Shown: one piece after another, positions 8,856 through 15,336 of the stretch | How the letters are laid out: the number at the start of each line of letters is the position of its first letter | Position numbering within the stretch: the stretch's first letter is position 1 | Assembly: GCA_018902755.1 (NCBI GenBank) | Contig: JAHIQI010000036.1 | Location: 33,226 to 97,225, forward strand | Direction: 5' to 3' | Source: Pseudomonadota bacterium | GTDB taxonomy: Bacteria > Desulfobacterota > Desulfarculia > Desulfarculales > Desulfarculaceae | Length of the DNA: 64,000 nt | Translations under genes and position numbers: made by a program | Notes under the pieces: model-generated | What the model was told of the DNA's origin: nothing | The model's database searches: none | The model's input: the letters and a program-made list of their open reading frames with translations, nothing else

Positions 8856-9362
8856 ATCGCCTACGCCGACCAAAATGGACGCATAAGCCTCAAAAGCCTG
8901 CTGGAGCTGTTGGAGTTGCCCACCCGGGGCGAGGTGCAGTTCGAAGGGCTAAACCCGGACATCGAGACCTACCGCAAGGTGGTGCACAAGGTGGCGCGCA
9001 ACTTCTTCCAGGCCGCCGGGCTCACCCTGTGGCCCCTGGACGACGACCTGTTCCAAGTGGCCCCCTCGCCGGGCAACGAGTGGCCCGACGCAGCCTACTA
9101 CCTGGCCCACCTGGGCAACCTGGAAGCCTCGGCCGTGGTGATCAACTCGGCCCAGGAGCTATTGAAGCGCAACGCCCCCAAGGGCGAGCCATGGCCCGAC
9201 TACGAGCAGGCGGTGCTGGCCAACCTGGACATCCTGCGCGAGGCTCCGGCGGCTCTTAAAATCAGCTCCGCCCGCGACGCTCTTATCAAGAGTTTCGAGC
9301 TGATCAAAAAGGGGCCCGAGGCCATGGCCGCCGAACTGGACAAGGAATACGGCGGAGAATAA
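8856..9362 (+). CDS. Hypothetical protein with probable ATC start codon
   Basis: The reading frame is open from 8829, and AGGGAGG at 8842-8848 sits 7 nt before ATC 8856, giving an N-terminus (M)AYADQNGRISLKSLLELL. There is no ATG or GTG in frame upstream; TTG 8910 is the next usable start but lacks a Shine-Dalgarno sequence and would remove a well-formed helix. The 168-residue protein is soluble, helical and without signal peptide. I do not recognise a family. The AUC start is an inference from spacing; a sequencing change of ATG to ATC would look the same. Confidence 0.65.
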   Translation: MAYADQNGRISLKSLLELLELPTRGEVQFEGLNPDIETYRKVVHKVARNFFQAAGLTLWPLDDDLFQVAPSPGNEWPDAAYYLAHLGNLEASAVVINSAQELLKRNAPKGEPWPDYEQAVLANLDILREAPAALKISSARDALIKSFELIKKGPEAMAAELDKEYGGE

Positions 9363-9393
9363 AAAACCCCGGGGCGCGCTGGCGCTCCCGGGG
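9361..9393 (-). terminator. Terminator of the rseC-usp transcript
   Basis: On the minus strand CCCCGGGAGCGCC and GGCGC..CCCCGGGG-type arms form a GC-rich stem followed by TTTTTT. It lies 30 nt after the usp stop codon; on the plus strand there is no T-run. Confidence 0.8.
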
Positions 9394-9422
9394 CGAAGAT
9401 TCCTTGGTTTGGGCGGCCGGTC

Positions 9423-9890
9423 TTATTCCACCACACAGATGGTTGCGCCCACCAGGTTGCCGATTACTCCGCTGGAAACCGAGCCGAAGAGCATGCCCGC
9501 GAGGTTGCTCACTCCCTTGCGGCCCAGCACCACCGTGCCGTAGCCCCCGGACTTGACCTCGTCGATGATGTCCTTGGCCACGCCCTTCTTCTTTTCCACA
9601 TACTTGACCTTGACCTGGTCTTCGCTGAAGCCCTTGCGCAGCAGAAGCTTCTTGGCCTCGTCCAGGTTGTCGCGTCCCTTTTCCTTCTCTCGTTCCAGGA
9701 CGGAGATGCGGGCGCGCACCTGATCGGTAAAAACAGTGTCTTCCATGTCGTGTTCAGGAACCTTGTCGTAGACCCCGAAGATGATCACCTTGACGTTGTC
9801 CACGCGGCCGAACATCTGTCCAACGTACTCAACCGCCCTTAGGGCCTGCTGAGAGTTGTCATAAGCTAGCAGTATTTGATTCCAGAGCAT
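9423..9890 (-). CDS. Universal stress protein (UspA family)
   Basis: A 155-residue UspA-fold protein. The ATP-binding signature G-x2-G-x9-G-S is present at GRKGVSNLAGMLFGSVSSG (about residues 125-143), so it is likely an ATP-binding member; LAYDNSQQALRAVEYV at the N-terminus is typical. Known family roles are in stress and starvation responses; no specific target can be named. The start overlaps the end of the rseC-like gene by 32 bp, so the two are probably co-transcribed. Confidence 0.9.
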   Translation of the reverse strand: MLWNQILLAYDNSQQALRAVEYVGQMFGRVDNVKVIIFGVYDKVPEHDMEDTVFTDQVRARISVLEREKEKGRDNLDEAKKLLLRKGFSEDQVKVKYVEKKKGVAKDIIDEVKSGGYGTVVLGRKGVSNLAGMLFGSVSSGVIGNLVGATICVVE

Positions 9891-10353
9891 CCCCTTGTTC
9901 CTTTCGCAGAATTCGCACCACCGTGACGGTCAACTCCTTGCGCCCTGCCAGGCGTTTGGAAACCTTGCGCAGAATCAGCCAAGCAGCCACCAGGGCCGCT
10001 CCGCCCAGAACCACCGCTGAGGTTTGCGGCTCAAGGCCCCAAGCCTGGCCCCACTTCCTGCCCAGGGCAGCCCCCAACAGCAGCGCGGCCACGGGCACCA
10101 TGTAGACCAGAAAGCTGGCCCCCAAAACCCCCTTGCGGGGCATGGCCATGATGACCTTGTCCCCTTCCTTGGCGCCAACTTGATTTATCGCGGTGATGAC
10201 TCGGCGCTTGTCCCCGCCCATGGCATGGCACATGCCCTGGGCTCCACAGGACTTGCAGGCCTCCTGCTGGGTGGTCTCCACCTGGGCCATGCCGCCCACG
10301 GTCTTGACGACCAATCCTTCTTCCTGCATATGATTCGAGGGTATTGCTTGCAT
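9859..10353 (-). CDS. rseC: RseC/MucC-type SoxR-reducing-system protein
   Basis: A 164-residue inner-membrane protein with an N-terminal cytoplasmic part containing CKSCGAQGMCH (about residues 34-44) and two central-to-C-terminal hydrophobic helices. This matches RseC (positive regulator of sigma-E; in E. coli it works with the Rsx complex, the Rnf homologue, in keeping SoxR reduced). Its closeness to the rnf operon supports a functional link. ATG 10353 has no Shine-Dalgarno sequence; ATG at residue 9 is an alternative. Confidence 0.8.
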   Translation of the reverse strand: MQAIPSNHMQEEGLVVKTVGGMAQVETTQQEACKSCGAQGMCHAMGGDKRRVITAINQVGAKEGDKVIMAMPRKGVLGASFLVYMVPVAALLLGAALGRKWGQAWGLEPQTSAVVLGGAALVAAWLILRKVSKRLAGRKELTVTVVRILRKEQGDALESNTASL

Positions 10354-10359
10354 GTCTAA

Positions 10360-10387
10360 TTTATATCACGCGGGGCCGGTTTAACAA
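10360..10387 (-). promoter_or_regulatory. Extended -10 promoter, probably leaderless rseC-usp mRNA
   Basis: On the minus strand TTGTTA, 16 bp, then TG-A-TATAAA. The -10 ends six bases before ATG 10353, so transcription should start at or next to the A of the start codon. Two palindromes lie just upstream: CCAAC-C-GTTGG at 10392-10402 and the perfect ATCACCGGTGAT at 10415-10426, possible operators. Confidence 0.5.
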
Positions 10388-10460
10388 AGAGCCAACCGTT
10401 GGTTAACATCCGTTATCACCGGTGATTTCTCCATTTTGGCCTTAGTGGGGCCGCCTCCTG

Positions 10461-11153
10461 TCATCCGGCGCGCATGAGGTCCAGCCAATGCCCTAGGGGA
10501 CGGCCCGCCACCGGCGAAACGAACAGGGGCCCCAGAGCCTGCTGCAAGCGGGCCTGGTGCTCCGGCGGGGCCACCAGCCCGGGCAAGGGCTCGCACCTGA
10601 GCATGCCTTGCCCATCCCCACCTTCGTCGGACAGCAGCTCGCCCAGCGAGCCGTAGCTCCCGCCCAGGTCGATATGCTCGGCGATCTGCATCAAGGCGGT
10701 GTCCAGGGTGAACCACCAGGGGTCGCCCTGGGCCTGGCCCCCAGAGCCGCACTTTTGCCGGGAGGCCATCACCCGGCAGGCCAAGGGCCGCGCCTCATAA
10801 GCGGCGCAACGGTCATCCTCCAGCAAGGCACAGACCCCGGCCGGCTCCTCGGGCGTCGGCTCCTCCGGTGGCTCGCTATGCTCCAAGCACAGGCGAGCCA
10901 ACTGGTTGCAGGTGTAGCCGGGCCCCGGCCCCGGCCTCAGACGGGCCAAGAGATCCAGGCGGCCCAAGCACGCCAGCTCCCCGCGCAACATGCGCCCCTC
11001 CAGGCCGGTCAGGTACACGCGGTCTGTGCAGCAGGCCGCGCAGCCCGGCGCGCAGGCCGCCCGGCGCGAGGCCTCCTCCCCGGCCTGAAACCGGTACAGG
11101 GCCCGCAGCAATTCCTGTCGGGGAAAGCGCTCCGCTCGAATCGATTCGCTCAT
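10461..11153 (-). CDS. YkgJ family cysteine cluster protein
   Basis: A 230-residue protein with the YkgJ/Fe-S or Zn-type cysteine cluster: CAPGCAACC near residues 34-42, then CALLEDDRCAAYEARPLACR near 108-127 and a later Cys at about 136. The family is thought to bind an iron-sulfur or zinc centre; its substrate is unknown. No signal peptide. It is divergent from the secreted protein gene at 11277. Confidence 0.8.
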   Translation of the reverse strand: MSESIRAERFPRQELLRALYRFQAGEEASRRAACAPGCAACCTDRVYLTGLEGRMLRGELACLGRLDLLARLRPGPGPGYTCNQLARLCLEHSEPPEEPTPEEPAGVCALLEDDRCAAYEARPLACRVMASRQKCGSGGQAQGDPWWFTLDTALMQIAEHIDLGGSYGSLGELLSDEGGDGQGMLRCEPLPGLVAPPEHQARLQQALGPLFVSPVAGRPLGHWLDLMRAG

Positions 11154-11276
11154 CTTTAGAATCTCCCATGCGCGAGGAGCATCTTAGCATCCTTGACACC
11201 CAAGGCCGCCGCTGTCCATAATTTTTCAATCAATAGTCATTCCAATCATCCTGCCCTTCTAACCTGGGAGAATTCC

Positions 11277-11879
11277 ATGAAACGCGCCGTCGCAGGTATC
11301 GCCGTTTTACTTTTGCTCATGTCACTGGCCTCGGCCGCCTTGGCCGACGAAATCAGCGACCAGCTCAAACAAGGCATGAAGTACTACCAAGAGGGCAAGG
11401 TAAGCCAAGCCATCGGAGAGGTGGAATTCGCCCTGGCCCAGATGAAACAAAAGAAGGCCGACTCCCTGGGCCAGATATTCCCCGCCGCGCCTTCCGGATG
11501 GACTGCGGAAAAATCCGAAGGCCAAGCCGCGGGCGGGGCCATGTTCGGGGGAGGCGTCAGCGCCACCCGCCGTTACAAAAACAGCGACCGCGGCCAGGTG
11601 AAGATCCAGGTCATCAGTGACTCGCCCCTGATCCAATCCCTGGGCATGATGCTCAGCAACCCCATGTTCCTGCAGGGCGGCAAGCAGGGCAAGCTGGTGC
11701 GTTTCAAGGGCAACAAGGCCCTGCTCAAGGACCGGGACGACCGGGCCGAGTTCCAGGCCCTGATCAACAACAAGGTATTGTTGCAGGTGGAGGCCAGCCG
11801 GGTGAAAGACGCCGCCCAGGTGGTGCAGGACTTCGCAGACAAGGTGGACCTGGACAAGCTCAAGGAGTTGACCCAGTAG
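11277..11879 (+). CDS. Hypothetical secreted protein
   Basis: ATG 11277 gives a Sec signal peptide (MKRAVAGIAV..., cleavage near SAALA), while the longer frame from 11193 does not. The 200-residue product has a helical TPR-like N-terminal part (LKQGMKYYQEGKVSQAIGEV) and a beta-rich remainder, with no cysteine. It resembles small periplasmic proteins of unknown function; I cannot name a family. Confidence 0.75.
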   Translation: MKRAVAGIAVLLLLMSLASAALADEISDQLKQGMKYYQEGKVSQAIGEVEFALAQMKQKKADSLGQIFPAAPSGWTAEKSEGQAAGGAMFGGGVSATRRYKNSDRGQVKIQVISDSPLIQSLGMMLSNPMFLQGGKQGKLVRFKGNKALLKDRDDRAEFQALINNKVLLQVEASRVKDAAQVVQDFADKVDLDKLKELTQ

Positions 11880-11967
11880 ACCCGTTGACAGGACCGCGCC
11901 TGCCGTATCAAGATTAAATCAGGCGGACAATCCGCCGCGCACGGCTAACTTTGCCGGGAGGTGAGTC

Positions 11968-12258
11968 ATGAAGGCAGGGATTATTTTCACCGGAACCGGC
12001 CCCATACTGGTGCTGACCACCTACAGTTCCTTTGAAGACGAGCAGTTCGTGGAAAAGCTGGCCCGCAAGGGCATCATGAAGTTCATCGCCTACGAACTCA
12101 GCCTGGACTTGGTTCGCAAAAAGTATGGTGGCCAGTACCAGGCCATCGTCAACGACGTGAAGCAGGAAGACGACCTCAGGGTGTTGGACTACAACGGCCA
12201 CAACGTTTTTTACAACTTCAGCTTCAAGGAAATGGGCCCGTCCATCACCCACGAGTAA
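11968..12258 (+). CDS. Small conserved-looking hypothetical protein
   Basis: A 96-residue soluble protein starting MKAGIIFTGTGPILVLTTY, with a strong ribosome binding site (GGGAGGTGAG) before ATG 11968. It has mixed alpha/beta character with no signal peptide and no cysteine. Function not recognised. A GC-rich hairpin follows. Confidence 0.65.
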   Translation: MKAGIIFTGTGPILVLTTYSSFEDEQFVEKLARKGIMKFIAYELSLDLVRKKYGGQYQAIVNDVKQEDDLRVLDYNGHNVFYNFSFKEMGPSITHE

Positions 12259-12278
12259 GCGCCCAGCCCACCACGTTT

Positions 12279-12311
12279 AAGGGCGGACCACCTGGGGGGT
12301 GGCCCGCCCTT
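12279..12311 (+). terminator. GC-rich hairpin, probable terminator
   Basis: AAGGGCGGaCCACC at 12279-12292 pairs with GGTGGcCCGCCCTT at 12298-12311. No T-run follows, so it may be a weak or factor-assisted terminator. It separates the 11968 gene from the attenuated aminotransferase unit. Confidence 0.55.
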
Positions 12312-12323
12312 GCCGTTGGGGGC

Positions 12324-12352
12324 TTGACCACGCTTGGGCCTGATGGTACTTT
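12324..12352 (+). promoter_or_regulatory. Promoter of the attenuated aminotransferase unit
   Basis: TTGACC at 12324-12329 and TACTTT at 12347-12352, 17 bp apart. It predicts a transcript start near 12359, about 19 nt before the leader-peptide GTG. Confidence 0.55.
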
Positions 12353-12377
12353 GTGCCGGTAAGCAATGGAGGCTAGA

Positions 12378-12449
12378 GTGTTTTTTCGCGGAACTCGATT
12401 TACGGGGTATTATTATCCGCTCATGAGCGGGTCCGTGGAGGCATGCTGA
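12378..12449 (+). CDS. Aromatic-rich leader peptide (attenuation)
   Basis: A 23-codon frame starting GTG 12378 with GGAGG at 12368-12372, five bases upstream, and ending TGA 12447-12449. The peptide begins MFFRGTRFTGYYYP: two adjacent Phe codons, a third Phe, then three adjacent Tyr codons at 12408-12416. The Tyr codons directly precede the first of three alternative RNA hairpins. This is the known architecture of amino-acid biosynthetic leader peptides, and points to control by charged tRNA-Tyr and perhaps tRNA-Phe. It is too short for ordinary gene finding. Confidence 0.75.
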   Translation: MFFRGTRFTGYYYPLMSGSVEAC

Positions 12450-12508
12450 CTCCTTAGCAAACCAAGCCAGTAGCAGCCGCGGTCCCCAGAAGGGTCCGCG
12501 GCTTTTTT
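12417..12508 (+). promoter_or_regulatory. Transcription attenuator with mutually exclusive hairpins
   Basis: Segment 1:2 is the palindrome CCGCTCATGAGCGG (12417-12430). Segment 2, GGGTCCGTGG (12429-12438), can pair with segment 3, CCGCGGTCCC (12477-12486): nine pairs including one G-U and one T-T mismatch. Segment 3 also pairs with segment 4 as the terminator, GCCGCGGTCCC (12476-12486) with GGGTCCGCGGC (12492-12502), followed by TTTTTT. Segments 2 and 4 are near-identical, as expected for competing partners. Confidence 0.75.
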
Positions 12509-12534
12509 AGTTTCCCAGCCCAGGGAGGTTTTCC

Positions 12535-13716
12535 ATGCCGGTTGCTCACAAAATCGCCGAATTCATCGAACGCTCCAGTTGGATCAGGGCCATGTTCGAG
12601 GCCGGAGCCAAGCTCAAGGCACAAAAGGGGGCTGAAAACGTCTTCGACTTTTCCTTGGGCAACCCCAACATCGAGCCGCCGGAGAAGTTCTTCGAGGTGG
12701 TTTCGCGCCTGGTGGCCGACCGCACTCCGGGCCGCCACGCCTATATGCCCAACGCGGGCTACCCCCACGTGCGGGCCAAGGTGGCCGACTACCTGAGCCG
12801 GGAGCACGGCCCCGCCTTCAGCGAGAACGAGATCATCATGACCGTAGGCGCGGCGGGCGCCTTGAACATCGTGCTCAAGGCCATCGTGGACCCCGGCGCC
12901 GAGGTGGTGGTGCCCACCCCCTACTTCGTGGAGTACGACTTCTACCTGGACAACCATGGCGGATTGGTAAAGCGGGTTCCCACCACCGCGACCTTCGAGC
13001 TGGACATCGCGGCCATGGCCGACGCCATCAGCGAGAAGACCTGCGCGGTGCTGATCAACAACCCCAACAACCCCAGCGGCGCTGTGTACACCCAGGAATC
13101 GGTGGACGCCCTGGCGGCCATGCTCACCGAAAAGAGCAAGCAGCTGGGCAAGGCCATCTACCTGATCAGCGATGAGCCCTACCGTCAGATCGTGTTCGAC
13201 GGCCTGAGCGTGCCCTCTATCTTCGCGGCCTACCCCAACAGCATCGTGGTCACATCCTTCAGCAAAAACCTGTCGCTGCCCGGCCAGCGCATCGGCTACG
13301 CGGCAGTGCACCCGGATATCGCGGACAAGGGGTTGCTCCTTGGCGGCATGACCTTGGCCAACCGAATCCTGGGCTTCGTCAACGCGCCGGGCATCATGCA
13401 GCTGGCCGTGGCCGAGTTGCTCGAAGACGCCGCCGAGGTGGCCGAGTACGCCCGCAAACGCGAGCTGATCCTGGGGGTCTTGGACGAGGCGGGCTACGAG
13501 TACGTGCGCCCGGGCGGGGCCTTCTACGTGTTCCCCAAGAGCCCCATCCCCGACGACGTGGCCTTCTGCAAGCTGGCCATCGAGCAGAACCTGCTGTTGG
13601 TGCCGGGCTCAGGCTTCATGGGTCCCGGCTACTTCCGCATCGCCTATTGCTGCGACGACGCCACCATAATCAACTCGGTGGGCGCCTTCAAGCGGACCCT
13701 GGCGGCGGCCAAGTAG
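12535..13716 (+). CDS. PLP-dependent aminotransferase, class I/II (possibly aromatic)
   Basis: A 393-residue fold-type I aminotransferase: N-terminal FSLGNPNIEPP, cofactor motif NNPNNPSG (about residues 178-185), and the Schiff-base lysine in SFSKNLSLPGQRIGY (Lys about 243). Such enzymes move amino groups between amino acids and 2-oxo acids in the cytoplasm. The substrate cannot be read from the sequence, but the upstream leader with tandem Phe and Tyr codons suggests tyrosine/phenylalanine transamination (inference). AGGGAGG precedes ATG 12535. mtaB follows after 21 nt. Confidence 0.9.
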   Translation: MPVAHKIAEFIERSSWIRAMFEAGAKLKAQKGAENVFDFSLGNPNIEPPEKFFEVVSRLVADRTPGRHAYMPNAGYPHVRAKVADYLSREHGPAFSENEIIMTVGAAGALNIVLKAIVDPGAEVVVPTPYFVEYDFYLDNHGGLVKRVPTTATFELDIAAMADAISEKTCAVLINNPNNPSGAVYTQESVDALAAMLTEKSKQLGKAIYLISDEPYRQIVFDGLSVPSIFAAYPNSIVVTSFSKNLSLPGQRIGYAAVHPDIADKGLLLGGMTLANRILGFVNAPGIMQLAVAELLEDAAEVAEYARKRELILGVLDEAGYEYVRPGGAFYVFPKSPIPDDVAFCKLAIEQNLLLVPGSGFMGPGYFRIAYCCDDATIINSVGAFKRTLAAAK

Positions 13717-13737
13717 AGCGGGGGCGGGGCCGGACAA

Positions 13738-15012
13738 GTGAAGCGCTATCTGGTGGCCAGCCTGGGGTGCAAGGTGAACCAGGCCGAGGCCGCCTCCCTG
13801 GCCGCCCAAATGCAGGCTCAGGGATGGCAACCGGCCGGGGATGGCGAATCAGTTGATCTGGCCCTGCTGTTCACCTGTTCGGTCACCGGGGTGGCCGCCA
13901 GACAGTCGCGCCAGATGGCCCGGCGGCTGCGGCGCGCCCATCCCCAGGCCCAGGTGGTGGTGACCGGCTGCGACCTCCAAGCCGAGCCCCAGGCCTACGC
14001 CGAGGCTGGCTGCCGGGTCCTGGGTCGCTCCGCTCTGTCCCGGTGGAGCGACATCATGGCCGGACCGGAGCTGCCGGAGCAGGACCAGCCCCCCTCGCCG
14101 GATGCGGGAGGCTTCTGCCCCGGGGTGCAGATCCCCGGCCCGGAGCGAACCCGGGGCCTGTTGAAGGTGCAGGACGGCTGCAACGCCCACTGCGCCTATT
14201 GCATCGTGCCCAGCACCAGGGGCCGCTCGCGCAGTTTGCCCCTGGAACAGGCGGCGGCCTCCTTTGCCGAGTTGGGCGACAGCGGCGCGGCCGAGGTGGT
14301 GCTCACCGGCATCCATCTGGGCCGCTGGGGCTGGGATTTTTCGCCCCGCCAGGAGCTGGCCGAATTGCTGCGGGCCCTGTTGGCCGCCCACCCGGCCCCG
14401 CGCCTGCGCCTGTCCTCCCTGGAGTCCGAGGAACTCACCCAGGAGATAATCGACCTGGCCGCCGCCGAACCCCGTCTGTGCCCTCACTTCCATCTGCCAT
14501 TGCAGTCGGGCAGCGCCAACCTGCTCAAGGCCATGGGCCGCCCCTACGGCCCGGAAGATTACGCCCGCACGGTGCAAGCTGCGGCAGCCGCCATGCCCGG
14601 CCTGTGCCTGGGAGCCGACGTGCTGGTGGGACTGCCCGGCGAGACCGAGCGGGACTTCGCGGACACCCGAGACCTGCTCACCAGCCTTCCCATAAGCTAT
14701 CTGCACGTGTTCCCCTACTCCCCCCGCCCCGGCACCAGGGCGGCGGATATGCCGGGCCACCCCGCCCCCGAGGTTAGCAAGGAGCGCGCCGCGATTTTGC
14801 GGGATATGGGCCTAGCCAAGAAGCGGGCCTACTACCAGGACCAGGTGGGCCGCACCCTGGAGGTGATCGTGGAGGGCTCGGGCCTGGGGCGCGGCGCCAA
14901 CTACTGCCTGGTGCAACTTCCCCGCGCCCATCCCACCGGAACCCGCCTGCGGGTGGACATCACCGGCTTTGCCGAAACAGACGGTCAGCCGGTGCTGCGG
15001 GGTAGCTTTTGA
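13738..15012 (+). CDS. mtaB: tRNA t6A37 methylthiotransferase MtaB
   Basis: Radical SAM enzyme that adds a methylthio group to t6A37 in tRNAs reading ANN codons. The 424-residue protein has the N-terminal UPF0004 domain (SLGCKVNQAEA with the first cluster Cys, TCSVTGVAARQSRQ, VTGCD) and the radical SAM motif CNAHCAYC (about residues 148-155), then a C-terminal TRAM-like part. The KVNQ motif separates MtaB from MiaB and RimO. GTG start at 13738. Confidence 0.92.
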   Translation: MKRYLVASLGCKVNQAEAASLAAQMQAQGWQPAGDGESVDLALLFTCSVTGVAARQSRQMARRLRRAHPQAQVVVTGCDLQAEPQAYAEAGCRVLGRSALSRWSDIMAGPELPEQDQPPSPDAGGFCPGVQIPGPERTRGLLKVQDGCNAHCAYCIVPSTRGRSRSLPLEQAAASFAELGDSGAAEVVLTGIHLGRWGWDFSPRQELAELLRALLAAHPAPRLRLSSLESEELTQEIIDLAAAEPRLCPHFHLPLQSGSANLLKAMGRPYGPEDYARTVQAAAAAMPGLCLGADVLVGLPGETERDFADTRDLLTSLPISYLHVFPYSPRPGTRAADMPGHPAPEVSKERAAILRDMGLAKKRAYYQDQVGRTLEVIVEGSGLGRGANYCLVQLPRAHPTGTRLRVDITGFAETDGQPVLRGSF

Positions 15013-15075
15013 CTTGCCTGACGGGCTCTTGTAAAGTTGGAGCGGTAATTTTCGCTTGCCTGGGAGGCAGCTTAA

Positions 15076-15330
15076 CCTGGATATTTCACAAGGGTTGGGT
15101 GGCATTAAACAACGAACCCGTATTCATGGGGCCGTTATGAAAAATGTACCCGCAATGCCAAAATTCAGTTTGTGCCCTGGCCCGGCACAGCCAGCCGCCG
15201 GCAGACAAGGCGTCTGGCAAGCGAGGGACGATGGCGTAGCCGAAGCTACGCCCTGGCCCGCGCGCAGCCAGCAACACCGCATGCCGGTGGATGGCGAAGC
15301 CGGACTCGCGGCCTTCGTGAAATATCCAGG
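15076..15330 (+). mobile_element. TTAA-flanked MITE-like element, 255 bp
   Basis: Left end CCTGGATATTTCAC (15076-15089) and right end GTGAAATATCCAGG (15317-15330) are perfect inverted repeats, and TTAA flanks both (15072-15075 and 15331-15334), as for a 4-bp target duplication. GC outside each TTAA extends the symmetry to 20 bp. The interior has no transposase; it holds an inverted GCGTAGC / GCTACGC hairpin near 15235-15250. Elements with such ends and TTAA targets suggest an IS1380-like mobiliser (inference). Confidence 0.75.
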
Positions 15331-15336
15331 TTAAGC

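Noticed and set aside
12313..12534. Known riboswitch (glycine, SAM, c-di-GMP, lysine) upstream of the aminotransferase
   Set aside because: None of the conserved cores of these riboswitches could be found, and the leader peptide with competing hairpins explains the terminator better.
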